Assembly (NCBI GenBank): GCA_027023265.1
Contig: JALVVV010000055.1
Coordinates: 176,637-240,636 of the forward strand
Length of the DNA: 64,000 nt
Origin: DHVE2 group archaeon
Lineage (GTDB): Archaea; Thermoplasmatota; Thermoplasmata; Thermoplasmatales; Aciduliprofundaceae
Reading direction: 5' to 3'
In this document: in pieces, positions 24,045 to 32,600 of the stretch
How the letters are laid out: each line of letters starts with the position of its first letter
Numbering within the stretch: the first letter of the stretch is position 1
Made by a program: the position numbers and the translations under genes
The notes under the pieces: generated by a model
The model's input: the letters and a program-made list of their open reading frames with translations, nothing else
What the model was told of the DNA's origin: nothing
Database searches by the model: none

Positions 24045-26402
24045 TCATTCTTCAAAATCAAATAATGTTTTTACCTGCCTCTTGGAATTGCCTCCTGAGA
24101 AACTGGTTAAATTTCTCTGTTTTCTCCCGTTTAAAAGCTCTTCTTCATCCACTCCGAATACCTCCGTTATCCTTGCCAAGGTCTCTGCAAGGCGCCTTGC
24201 ATAGTATTTGTAATCTGCTTTATAGGGAAACGGTTTTCCTGGAATATATGGTTCAACATCCTGACGCGAGCCTCTCGCGTTGACCACTATCCAAGATACT
24301 TTCATTCCAGGTATGAAATTATATCCCATCTTGATTAGCTTTTTTGCCGCCTGGACGTTTGCCATGGAATTGGGATTTTTGTAACTGGAAAAATCTCGAA
24401 CAGTGCGGGATATTACAAGTTTTTCTACATCAACATCTCCCCTTTTTACTTTCTCAACTATTTCTTTGGCAAGGGATATTGCACCATCTACATCTCCATC
24501 CAAAATTTTCTTAAACACTTCCATCTGCGCTTCGCTTTGCAGGTCAAATGAATCTGTGCGCCTGATTTCGTACCCGCGAATAACCATGTCTCCACGCTGC
24601 TCTTCCGGCCAAACTATGCGCCCAACGTATCTCTTTTTCGCACCATGGGAAAAAAACGGCTCCAATATTTTTTCAAATTCAAGAATCAGTTTCTCTCTTT
24701 TAGATATTTCATTTGCCATTTTTTGGCCGAATGCAACGGATTCTTCCAAATTTTCGTAAGGGGATTGAAAGAATATTGAGTCTGTGTCTCCATACACAAC
24801 TTTTATTCTATTTTTTTCTAAAGACGCAATTATTCCCTTCGTTGTTTCCCTTGCAAATGACGTTATGCTTGCGCCTATCCTTGGGTCTGTAAACCTGTAA
24901 AACGATGAGGCGAGCACCCCGTAAAAGGTATTCATCAACACCTTTACTGCTTTCTGGAGTCCATCGTAGTATCTTCTTTCATCATCTGTCTTTGCGTTCT
25001 TCATTTTTATTTTAAGCTCGTCCCTCCTTGCCATGAGTTTTTTAAGGATTTTGGGTATTATTCCCTCTCTCTTTTCCTTGCTTAAGAATCGGGCTCCACT
25101 TGGACTTACTATTTCTCCCTTGTCGCTTAGGGTAGTAAAACAAATGTTGTACTTTATGATTATACTCGGGTACATGCTTTTGAAGTCTAATACGCAAATC
25201 CAGTGATAAAGCCCTGGGGAGATTGTGTGCACATATCCACCCTCGATTTTGCCCCTTTTTCTGTCATGTCCTTGTAAAGGCACCCCTATCCCATTCCTAT
25301 CCGCTTCTCTTATCAGCAGAGAATCCACCCATGTTGATGTTCCTGAGTGAAGCACGTCGTCCAGTGGAAATTTGGTGACGGTGGCCAAATCCATATATTT
25401 GTCAATAGTGCCTATTTTGAGTAGAATCTTTAGTGCAAGCTCAGCATCCTTCATGCAGTATTCAATTACCTCGTCCCTCTTATTATCCCACTCCTCGTCT
25501 ATATTTTTTCTATCCACATCCATCTTTCCTTCTCCTAACAATTCCTGAGACACCGCTTCCAGGGTCTCTCTCTTTAATTTCAACTCTTTTTTTACTGCCC
25601 ACCATGCATCTTCTATTACCCTCCCGTGCACTCTCCAAAACTGTCCTCCAATGCGCTGGGGAGTGCTCCCGTCTCTGCCAATGCATAGTGGAACGTTTAA
25701 TTTTTTACTTTTCTCAGTGAGTACTTCTAAGTCATATCCGTCTATGTTGTATCCCGTAATAACGTCAGGGTCCTCGGAAACTATAACGTTAACGAATTTT
25801 TCAAGCATATCTTTTTCGTTGCCCTCAATATGTCCTTTCTTTATTTCTCCTCGATTCCATATAGCATAGCCAATTGTGAATAATTTTCCGTTTTCTATTG
25901 AGTTTTCTATGTCAAAGCTTAGAATTTTAAGTGTAGGTTTAAAATCAGGTATGTTCTCCACTTTATCTAGGTCCATAACAATATCCACATGGTATCTATC
26001 GGAGTTTATGTAATTTCCTACAAATAATACGCAGGAACCTAAGTCAAAATCGTAGATGAATCGCTGGTGAAAAGGTATGTCTGCTGCCAGAACATCGCAA
26101 AACTCCATGGCGTATCTTCTGTATGTGGGTGTTTTCCATGGTGATTTTAGAGTTACCTTCACGCATCTTCTTTCTTTTCCTCTGTACCAAAGTGCGACAT
26201 CTTCTAAGGCTACTATTTCTTCATCGGCGCTAAATTTTTCTATGATTGACTCTGGTGGCTCTACAAGATAAAAATACGGCCTGAAACCGTGATAACGGCC
26301 AACTATGGATTTTCCTTCATTTGTTTTACCGTAAAGCTCCACAACTACTCCATCTCCTTCCCGGGAGTATGATGCGCTTATCAGTCTAACTTCCTCTTCC
26401 AT
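24045..26402 (-). CDS. polB: DNA polymerase family B
   Basis: 785 residues from ATG 26402, about 26 nt after a TATA-like CCTTATATGC; the frame extends 60 nt upstream. Replicative or repair polymerase with 3'-5' exonuclease. Seen: exonuclease motif SFDIENSI near residue 167, polymerase motifs DFKSMYPSII, KVLMNTFYGVLAS and YGDTDSIFF, and a basic C-terminus ending in VKTLFDFEE, which resembles a PCNA-interacting peptide. No intein. The pcna gene lies next to it in divergent orientation. Confidence 0.95.
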   Translation of the reverse strand: MEEEVRLISASYSREGDGVVVELYGKTNEGKSIVGRYHGFRPYFYLVEPPESIIEKFSADEEIVALEDVALWYRGKERRCVKVTLKSPWKTPTYRRYAMEFCDVLAADIPFHQRFIYDFDLGSCVLFVGNYINSDRYHVDIVMDLDKVENIPDFKPTLKILSFDIENSIENGKLFTIGYAIWNRGEIKKGHIEGNEKDMLEKFVNVIVSEDPDVITGYNIDGYDLEVLTEKSKKLNVPLCIGRDGSTPQRIGGQFWRVHGRVIEDAWWAVKKELKLKRETLEAVSQELLGEGKMDVDRKNIDEEWDNKRDEVIEYCMKDAELALKILLKIGTIDKYMDLATVTKFPLDDVLHSGTSTWVDSLLIREADRNGIGVPLQGHDRKRGKIEGGYVHTISPGLYHWICVLDFKSMYPSIIIKYNICFTTLSDKGEIVSPSGARFLSKEKREGIIPKILKKLMARRDELKIKMKNAKTDDERRYYDGLQKAVKVLMNTFYGVLASSFYRFTDPRIGASITSFARETTKGIIASLEKNRIKVVYGDTDSIFFQSPYENLEESVAFGQKMANEISKREKLILEFEKILEPFFSHGAKKRYVGRIVWPEEQRGDMVIRGYEIRRTDSFDLQSEAQMEVFKKILDGDVDGAISLAKEIVEKVKRGDVDVEKLVISRTVRDFSSYKNPNSMANVQAAKKLIKMGYNFIPGMKVSWIVVNARGSRQDVEPYIPGKPFPYKADYKYYARRLAETLARITEVFGVDEEELLNGRKQRNLTSFSGGNSKRQVKTLFDFEE

Positions 26403-26605
26403 TGTGTTTATAAATTCGCCCGTGCATATAAGGGTTGCGGAGTTTTTGGTGAAATAACTCATGGATGTACAGGCATACGTACAGTACTGGATAGACGATG
26501 TTTTAAAGAAACATCAGGCTCTTTCAAAATATGTGTGGATTTTAGGTTAGTAGTGACTCAACCCATGGAAAAATTTATAATGGGAAAAGAAATATCACGG
26601 CAGGG

Positions 26606-27340
26606 ATGGTTATGAGAGTAAAAATGGATGTTAAGGATGTGAAAGAGATAACAAACCTGCTGCTCACACTGGTTAGCGAAGCTAAGTTCGAGTTCAATCA
26701 AAGTGGAATGAGCGTGAAGGCTGTTGATGCGGCCCACATCGCAATGATCGTCCTTGACATAAGTAAGGAGGGGTTTATAGAGTTTGAATCAGAAGATGCT
26801 GAGATTGGTGTGGATTTGGAAAAGATAAAGAATATGCTTAAAATAGCAAAGTCTAACGATGTTGTTGAAATTTCAAAGGAGGGTAGCAAGCTAACTTTTC
26901 AAATAGGTAACCTAACGAGGAGCATGGCTCTAATAGATGCAAGTGCCCTTACTGTACCAAAAGTTCCTAATATAGGGCTTCCCGCAAAGGTTGTCATTTC
27001 AAAGGATGATTTCATAAACGGAATCAAAGCGGCAGAGAGCATATCTGATAGCATAACCCTTGAGGTAACACCCACAGAATTTGAGATGTACTCTCTTGGG
27101 GATGAAGACGTTTCAAAGTTAACCCTTCCAAAAGATATGGTTAAGGAAATTGAGTGTGCAGAGCCCGTTAAAAGCACTTATCCTCTGGATTATCTTCTGA
27201 AACTCGCAAAGGCAATAGATTCCACGGAATTCGTTACTATTTATCTGGGAAAGGATTACCCCGTGAAAATCGTCTTTGATATCTCCAAGGGCAACGGAAA
27301 GGTAACTTACCTGTTAGCTCCGAGAATTGAAGGCGAATAA
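26606..27340 (+). CDS. pcn: DNA polymerase sliding clamp (PCNA)
   Basis: 244 residues, the normal size for the trimeric ring clamp that tethers polymerases, ligase and nucleases to DNA. N-terminal MRVKMDVKDVKEITNLL, the VKAVDAAHIAMI segment and the C-terminal VTYLLAPRIEGE fit archaeal PCNA. AAATTTATAA at 26571-26580 is about the right distance for a leaderless start at ATG 26606. It sits head to head with polB across a 200-nt gap. Confidence 0.95.
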   Translation: MVMRVKMDVKDVKEITNLLLTLVSEAKFEFNQSGMSVKAVDAAHIAMIVLDISKEGFIEFESEDAEIGVDLEKIKNMLKIAKSNDVVEISKEGSKLTFQIGNLTRSMALIDASALTVPKVPNIGLPAKVVISKDDFINGIKAAESISDSITLEVTPTEFEMYSLGDEDVSKLTLPKDMVKEIECAEPVKSTYPLDYLLKLAKAIDSTEFVTIYLGKDYPVKIVFDISKGNGKVTYLLAPRIEGE

Positions 27341-28009
27341 TCACGTTTTTCCAAACTTCTTTTTTATTAAAAATACCAAGTTTCTGTATCCATCTTTCCA
27401 TGTATTTAGCTTAACTTCTCCCTTTCTCTCCCTGTACTCTATGGGAACTTCCTCGCACCTGAATTTTCTCCATGCTTCTATCTTAAGTTCTTCGCTAAAG
27501 GGCATTCCATCTGAGGTAAGATTTAAATCTTTGAGTATGCTACGCCGGAATATCCACATTCCACTTTGAGAATCCTTAATCTTCACACCAAAAAGGATGC
27601 GGGTTGCTAAGGTGAGAATCATGTTTCCTATTTTGTGAGTTAAGCTCATTGCTCCTTTTTTCATCCTGGAAAATCTCTCGCAAGAAATGAAATCCAGGTT
27701 ATTTTTAACAAGGTATTCCACAAGCTTGGGTATGTCTTCAGCGGGATAGGTATCATCGCCGTCCATTGTTACGATAATATCTCCGGAGGCGTGCTGAAAT
27801 CCAGTTTTGTAAGCCCTGCCGTACCCCTTTCTTTTTTCGATAATTACCTTTGCTCCTTTTTTCTCGGCAATTTCTCGCGTTCTGTCTTTTGAATTTCCGT
27901 CCACTATAATGATTTCCCATTCGTATTTTTTGTCCTTAGGTATTTTGTCCAAAACGTGACCTATGCTCTCCTCCTCGTTTAACGTTGGAATCACTACGCT
28001 GATTTTCAT
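27341..28009 (-). CDS. Glycosyltransferase family 2 (dolichyl-phosphate mannose synthase-like)
   Basis: 222 residues. N-terminal ISVVIPTLNEEESIGHVL, IIVDGNSKDRT and VTMDGDDTYP (nucleotide-sugar and metal site) are the classic GT-A motifs of DPM1/UDP-Glc:dolichyl-P transferases; no C-terminal membrane helices are seen. Likely loads a sugar on a lipid carrier for glycosylation of surface proteins. The start overlaps the stop of the next glycosyltransferase (ATGA), so they are co-transcribed. Confidence 0.85.
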   Translation of the reverse strand: MKISVVIPTLNEEESIGHVLDKIPKDKKYEWEIIIVDGNSKDRTREIAEKKGAKVIIEKRKGYGRAYKTGFQHASGDIIVTMDGDDTYPAEDIPKLVEYLVKNNLDFISCERFSRMKKGAMSLTHKIGNMILTLATRILFGVKIKDSQSGMWIFRRSILKDLNLTSDGMPFSEELKIEAWRKFRCEEVPIEYRERKGEVKLNTWKDGYRNLVFLIKKKFGKT

Positions 28010-28788
28010 GGCTTATCACCGTAAAGCTTGCATGCTATATAACCCATTCCCGCAAAAAACAGGCGTATGGATGCCCAGAAGGATAGTTGCGATGGATCGA
28101 ACATGTTTTCTGGTTTGTACTTGCTCCAAAGGCGTCCGTGCTTTAACGTTAGCTGTTTTCTACCGTACCCGTTCCAAAATGCCTGTTTGGCAAAAGCGTA
28201 AAAAGAATCTCTGGTCCTGTGATACACCATTGCATTTGGATTATACACTATTTTTGCACCATGATTCACTGCTCTTATATTGAGGTCTATGTCCTCTGCA
28301 GTAACAAACCACGAATCAAAGCCACCTATTTCTTCAAATAATGATTTTCTGTATGCAAGGTTGCAGCTCGGAAAGGTAACATCGAATCCCTTGTAATATA
28401 GTTCCACTCTCTCCAGCCTTTCCCATGGGCCGTAACCTATGTAGATGGTCTTCCCCGCAACCACGTCTGCCCCCTTCTTAAACGACTCTCGTATTGATTT
28501 TAACCAGAATGGATTTACCAGATCATCTCCGTCAGTAAAGGCAACGTAATCCCCGGTGGATTTCTTCACTCCGTAATTTCTACCCTCGCCTCTGGAGCCT
28601 CCCTTCTCGTAGAGATGTATAAAATCGTATTTCTCCATGTACTCTCTCACTATATCCCGCGTCCTGTCTGTGCTATGTGCGTCAACAATTATGATTTCAA
28701 ATGATGGCTCCTGAATCAAGAGGGAGTCTAAAAGATACGAGATGTACCTTTCTTCGTTTCTAACGGTTATTACCACGCTTACGAGCAC
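28006..28788 (-). CDS. Glycosyltransferase family 2
   Basis: 260 residues. SVVITVRNEERYISYLLDSL, IIIVDAHSTDRT and AFTDGDDLVNPFW give the GT-A fold with its DxD site; later WFVTAEDIDLNIR provides the ED catalytic-base motif. A hydrophobic C-terminal segment (WASIRLFFAGMGYIA) may attach it to the membrane. Probable role in surface glycan assembly with the neighbouring DPM-like enzyme. Confidence 0.85.
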   Translation of the reverse strand: MLVSVVITVRNEERYISYLLDSLLIQEPSFEIIIVDAHSTDRTRDIVREYMEKYDFIHLYEKGGSRGEGRNYGVKKSTGDYVAFTDGDDLVNPFWLKSIRESFKKGADVVAGKTIYIGYGPWERLERVELYYKGFDVTFPSCNLAYRKSLFEEIGGFDSWFVTAEDIDLNIRAVNHGAKIVYNPNAMVYHRTRDSFYAFAKQAFWNGYGRKQLTLKHGRLWSKYKPENMFDPSQLSFWASIRLFFAGMGYIACKLYGDKP

Positions 28789-28884
28789 AAGGCCATATAT
28801 CGCTCATACCTAATATATTTTTCATCTCTTTTTTAGCATGTGTTTTGACGGTAAGAGGTAATTTTTTTATACGGGATATACTTT

Positions 28885-28939
28885 CTCTCAAAAGTTGCAA
28901 GGACGTGCAAGAGTTTGCTTGCACCCTTGAAATTGAGAG
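28885..28939 (+). ncRNA. Strong imperfect hairpin, possible structured RNA
   Basis: Three stems stack in register: 28885-28891 with 28933-28939 (7 bp), 28898-28902 with 28925-28929 (5 bp), and 28905-28911 with 28918-28924 (7 bp), with a six-base loop. That is 19 bp in 55 nt within a gene-free 235-nt gap. TTTTTTATACGGGATATA just upstream is TATA-like. It may be a small RNA or the leader of the 29026 gene. It is not followed by a T run, so a terminator is less likely. Confidence 0.4.
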
Positions 28940-29025
28940 TGCTGTATGTATGCGGCGCTGTCTGCTGTGTATATGTATATAGGTGATGAAAATGTCAAAA
29001 AAAAAAGATTACAGGTAGAGCATTG

Positions 29026-29298
29026 GTGAAGATTAGAGCAATTCTATCTACTGTTCTGCTAGTGGTGTTTTTGATTGTTGTTTTTACAGGGATTGGTTTG
29101 TACTTTGCGCCATCTGGCGAAATGGCGAAAAAAACCGGCTGGACGTTCTTTGGATTTCCGCTTTTCAAGCTTGAAAGATTGCATGCTGTTAGTGGTTTTA
29201 TAATGGCAGGTCTTGTTTTCATTCATTTCGGGATAAACTTTAATCTATACAAAAACGAGATGAAGCAGCTTTTCAAGCGGGATAAAAGGGCGCAGTGA
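29026..29298 (+). CDS. Two-TM membrane protein, DUF4405/cytochrome b-like
   Basis: 90 residues from GTG 29026 (a TTG one codon earlier is possible). Two membrane helices (ILSTVLLVVFLIVVFTGIGLYF and LHAVSGFIMAGLVFIHFGINF) each carry or flank a His (LHAVSG, IHFGIN), as in DUF4405 proteins thought to hold haem. The C-terminus is basic. It stands alone after the hairpin at 28885-28939. Confidence 0.6.
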   Translation: MKIRAILSTVLLVVFLIVVFTGIGLYFAPSGEMAKKTGWTFFGFPLFKLERLHAVSGFIMAGLVFIHFGINFNLYKNEMKQLFKRDKRAQ

Positions 29299-29450
29299 CG
29301 CATCTGTTGCATTTATATTTATTTTTATCATTGTAAATTTTTTAATTTTTATCGGTTATTTCAAGGTGATTCTGTGCAAAACACTTTTGATTTACGAAAC
29401 AGCGTATTTGGGAGAAAAGTAAAAATATAATTTAAACATTAGCTCCATGC

Positions 29451-30200
29451 ATGGCTGATAATAGTAGAGCAAGATGCAAGACGGGTATTGCGGGGCTGGA
29501 TAACATTCTCAATGGAGGCATCCCCAGAGGCAATACCATATTAATAACTGGCTCTTGCGGTACAGGAAAAACTACCATGAGTCTGGAATTTCTGGTACAT
29601 GGTGCATTAATGGGTGAAAGGAGCATGTACATATCTGTAACGGAGGCTCCAGAGAAACTGGTGGAGAATATGATAACTTACGAGTTCTTCGATAAAAAGC
29701 TGATTGATGATAAAAAGCTGATTTTTGTTGACCTTCAGGAGATATATGTGAAGCTGGGTCTTGAAAAGTTAGAATTTACACTGGAAGATGTCAATATATT
29801 GGTTGAGCAAATAGTAAAAATGGTTAAGGAGCTTGGCGTTAGACGCCTTGTTATAGATTCTATAACCTCAATATGCTATCGCTTAACATCCAAGGAGGAA
29901 ATTAGAGAATTCATTCTCCATTTAGGCAAAGAGCTATCCGACATGGGCTGCACTACGATTCTCATATCCGAGCTGCTTCCCTCTGCTCAGGGTTATTCTC
30001 AGTATGGTGTGGAGGAAGCGATAGCAGATGGAATAATCCTGATGGGTAATTTGGAACGAAGGGGAGACCTGCTTAGAACCATTCAGGTTATCAAGATGCG
30101 AGGTACCACGCATTCCCGCGCGAAATACGTTCTTGACCTTACATCCATTGGTGTGCTGATTGCGCCCCTGCTCAAAGGTGGCAGTGTGGAGGCGAGATAA
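29451..30200 (+). CDS. KaiC-like RecA-superfamily ATPase, intact
   Basis: 249 residues with Walker A GSCGTGKTTMS at about 32-42, Walker B RRLVIDSITSI and the start GIAGLDNILNGGIPRGNTIL typical of KaiC/GvpD/RadA-like ATPases. A TATA-like ATATAATTTAAAC ends about 13 nt upstream of the ATG. It is the first of three adjacent KaiC-like genes and the only one with a standard P-loop. Single-domain archaeal KaiC homologues are linked to signalling and taxis, but the partner is unknown here. Confidence 0.85.
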   Translation: MADNSRARCKTGIAGLDNILNGGIPRGNTILITGSCGTGKTTMSLEFLVHGALMGERSMYISVTEAPEKLVENMITYEFFDKKLIDDKKLIFVDLQEIYVKLGLEKLEFTLEDVNILVEQIVKMVKELGVRRLVIDSITSICYRLTSKEEIREFILHLGKELSDMGCTTILISELLPSAQGYSQYGVEEAIADGIILMGNLERRGDLLRTIQVIKMRGTTHSRAKYVLDLTSIGVLIAPLLKGGSVEAR

Positions 30201-30773
30201 ATGGGAGTTACGGCTAATGTTGTGAGCAAGTTGGAAGAGCTACCATCTGCATCTTCGATAGCGATAACCACGAGTGTCAATTCTTATTTTGATGTTCTAC
30301 GTGCAATAGTTGATGTTTTTGCTACCCGTCATGACCTGTACGTTTTCTATGTTACCTCAACAATACCTTCCAAGAACATTGAGAACCTTTTTGGACTTTT
30401 GGGCATAGACTCATCGCGGGTGTTTTTTGTGGACACGATATCCCACCTGATGAAGGAAGCGTCTACCACAAATGACAGGTATCTGTACATTGAAAGCCCT
30501 ACCATGCTGGAGTACATAATGCTAAAGGTTGAGTATCTTGCAAGGAAATACAACGACAAAAAAGCGTTGGTAATTCTTGATTCTGTAAACTCCATGTCCA
30601 TATACAATGGGCCGAAAATAATGTCTGAGTTTCTTCACATCTTAGTTACATCTTTGAGAAGCTGGGATGCATATATGACTATAATTGCAATGAAAGAGCA
30701 AAACACCGAGGAGATTCACTCAATGCTGAATATGGTTTGCGACGAGATATACGATGCAGAGGAGGGAGAGTAA
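30201..30773 (+). CDS. KaiC-like protein without a Walker A motif
   Basis: 190 residues, beginning directly at the stop of the intact ATPase. The fold pattern follows the KaiC core (SSIAITTSVNSYFDVLRAI where the P-loop would be, HDLYVFYVTST, ALVILDSVNSM as a Walker B-like strand), but no GxxGxGK is present. A non-catalytic subunit or sensor partner of its neighbours is the likely reading. The stop overlaps the next start by one base. Confidence 0.65.
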   Translation: MGVTANVVSKLEELPSASSIAITTSVNSYFDVLRAIVDVFATRHDLYVFYVTSTIPSKNIENLFGLLGIDSSRVFFVDTISHLMKEASTTNDRYLYIESPTMLEYIMLKVEYLARKYNDKKALVILDSVNSMSIYNGPKIMSEFLHILVTSLRSWDAYMTIIAMKEQNTEEIHSMLNMVCDEIYDAEEGE

Positions 30774-31513
30774 TGGAACTAAAGACGGTTTCTATAGGTA
30801 TGCCCCTATTAGATGAATCGCTTATGAGCGGTGTACCTGAAGGATATACGATATTACTTTCTGGAACTCCCGGTTCAGGCACTGAGCTATTTGCAAAGCA
30901 GTTTGCTGCTGCGGGCGCTGATAACGAGAATGTGATATACATAACATCTACTGAGCGAGACGAGGATATACTTGCGACAATGAAGAGCTTCGGCTGGAAC
31001 ACGAATATAAAAATTGTAAATATAGGTGCCGAGTACTATCACAAGGTGTTGGAGAAGGAGCTAATAATAAGCAAGTACAGGGAAGAGGGCATTCCCACCA
31101 ACGAGATTTTTGCGCCTGCAAGGAAAAGAAAGGAGAAAGAGGTAAACTTTCTGACGATGATAACCTATGAGATTTCCAAGTTAAAGCCACCCTTCAGGAT
31201 TGTGATAGATTCTTTGGATTTCTTCCTGAACAATTATGAGAGAGCAAAGGTTATTTCCTCGCTCAGGACAATAAAAGCTCACGCTCAGTACTACGGAGGT
31301 GTGGTTTTGGTAACTATGATGAGGGATGTTTACGATACACACACTCAGAGTGGCATAGAGCAGCTTGCAGACATAATTTTGGAGATGGAAATGCTTAGAA
31401 CTCCCAAGGGCTTTATACGGTACCTGATAATCAAGAAGGTGCGCAATCATCCTGAGAAAGCGGGGATATTCAAGTATGATATATATGAGAAAGGCATAAA
31501 AATAGTGAAGTGA
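30773..31513 (+). CDS. KaiC-like protein with altered Walker A (Lys to Thr)
   Basis: 246 residues from ATG 30773. The P-loop reads SGTPGSGTELFAKQF: the invariant lysine is replaced by threonine, so ATP hydrolysis is doubtful. Other KaiC parts remain (GMPLLDESLMSGVPEGYTIL, NVIYITSTERDED, FRIVIDSLDFFLNNYE). With the two preceding genes it forms a tight operon; a hetero-oligomer with one catalytic and two regulatory subunits is inferred. Confidence 0.7.
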   Translation: MELKTVSIGMPLLDESLMSGVPEGYTILLSGTPGSGTELFAKQFAAAGADNENVIYITSTERDEDILATMKSFGWNTNIKIVNIGAEYYHKVLEKELIISKYREEGIPTNEIFAPARKRKEKEVNFLTMITYEISKLKPPFRIVIDSLDFFLNNYERAKVISSLRTIKAHAQYYGGVVLVTMMRDVYDTHTQSGIEQLADIILEMEMLRTPKGFIRYLIIKKVRNHPEKAGIFKYDIYEKGIKIVK

Positions 31514-31514
31514 G

Positions 31515-32600
31515 ATGTATCGTTCAGGGGTGGCAAATCTTCCTCTGCATACGGGGCATGCTCCAAGGTGGCTCTTTGAGAGGATGGTACAGCTTTCTGG
31601 GGAGATTGTGAAAATAATTGCCATGGAGTTCGGGCCAGATGAGGTTGTAAGACGATTGGCAGACCCTTACTGGTTCCAGGCATTTTCCTGCGTTATTGGA
31701 TTCGACTGGCACTCATCGGGTACAACAACAGTTACCCTTGGTTCTTTGAAGCAAACACTGGGGGAAGAGCACGGGGTAATGGTTGCAGGGGGCAAGGGGA
31801 AGGCATCTCGAAAAACTCCAATTGAGATAGAGAAAATCGGTGATGAATTAAATCTTGGCAGCGACACTGTTGAGAGGCTCAAGCATACGAGCAAAATATC
31901 TGCGAAGGTGGACAATGCCATGCTCCAGGACGGGTACGAACTGTATCATCACACAATAATTATAAGTGAGTCAGGAAAGTGGAGCGTGGTGCAGCAGGGC
32001 ATGAATTCCAGTTCAAAATATGCCAGACGATATCACTGGCTTTATACCACAGACAGCATTATTGAAGAGCCGCACTCCGGAATTATCTCCGGGAGAAAGG
32101 AGGCGCAGGTAATGGACCTCACATCAAAAATTAGCCGAGAAACCAGAAAGGTTTCTTTGGATCTTGTAAAGGATAACCCCGAAAAGATAAAGAAAATGGT
32201 TGTTAATATGAAGGATAAAAAACAGAGCACGCTTGATGAGTTTATGGGTATCCGGATTCTCAGTATGCCATGGAATATCAACTGGAAACCTTTATTTGAA
32301 GTATATGAGATTCAACCTAAGAATTACGAGGAGTTTATATCTATCAGAGGAGTTGGACCATCTACTGTTCGAGCACTTGCATACATAGCTGAGGTTATTT
32401 ACGGGACTGGTATTTCGTGGAAAGACCCGGTGAAGTATACTTTTGCGCTTGGTGGAAAAGACGGTGTGCCCAAGCCAGTGGATCGGGTTGCATATGATAA
32501 GAGTATTGAAATACTTCAGCTTAGCATTGAAGAGGCAAATATCGGTAACAGGGAAAAATTGAAGATGCTTAACAGACTGAGAAGATTCGTGCCTGATTAA
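31515..32600 (+). CDS. DUF763 family protein
   Basis: 361 residues. The N-terminus (RSGVANLPLHTGHAPRWLFERM) and GFDWHSSGTTTVTLGSLK match the DUF763 family found in archaea and some bacteria. Residues about 265-300 (YEEFISIRGVGPSTVRALAYIAEVIYG) form a helix-hairpin-helix, so DNA or RNA binding is likely. It starts one base after the KaiC-like trio and is probably co-transcribed. Biochemical role not established. Confidence 0.8.
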   Translation: MYRSGVANLPLHTGHAPRWLFERMVQLSGEIVKIIAMEFGPDEVVRRLADPYWFQAFSCVIGFDWHSSGTTTVTLGSLKQTLGEEHGVMVAGGKGKASRKTPIEIEKIGDELNLGSDTVERLKHTSKISAKVDNAMLQDGYELYHHTIIISESGKWSVVQQGMNSSSKYARRYHWLYTTDSIIEEPHSGIISGRKEAQVMDLTSKISRETRKVSLDLVKDNPEKIKKMVVNMKDKKQSTLDEFMGIRILSMPWNINWKPLFEVYEIQPKNYEEFISIRGVGPSTVRALAYIAEVIYGTGISWKDPVKYTFALGGKDGVPKPVDRVAYDKSIEILQLSIEEANIGNREKLKMLNRLRRFVPD

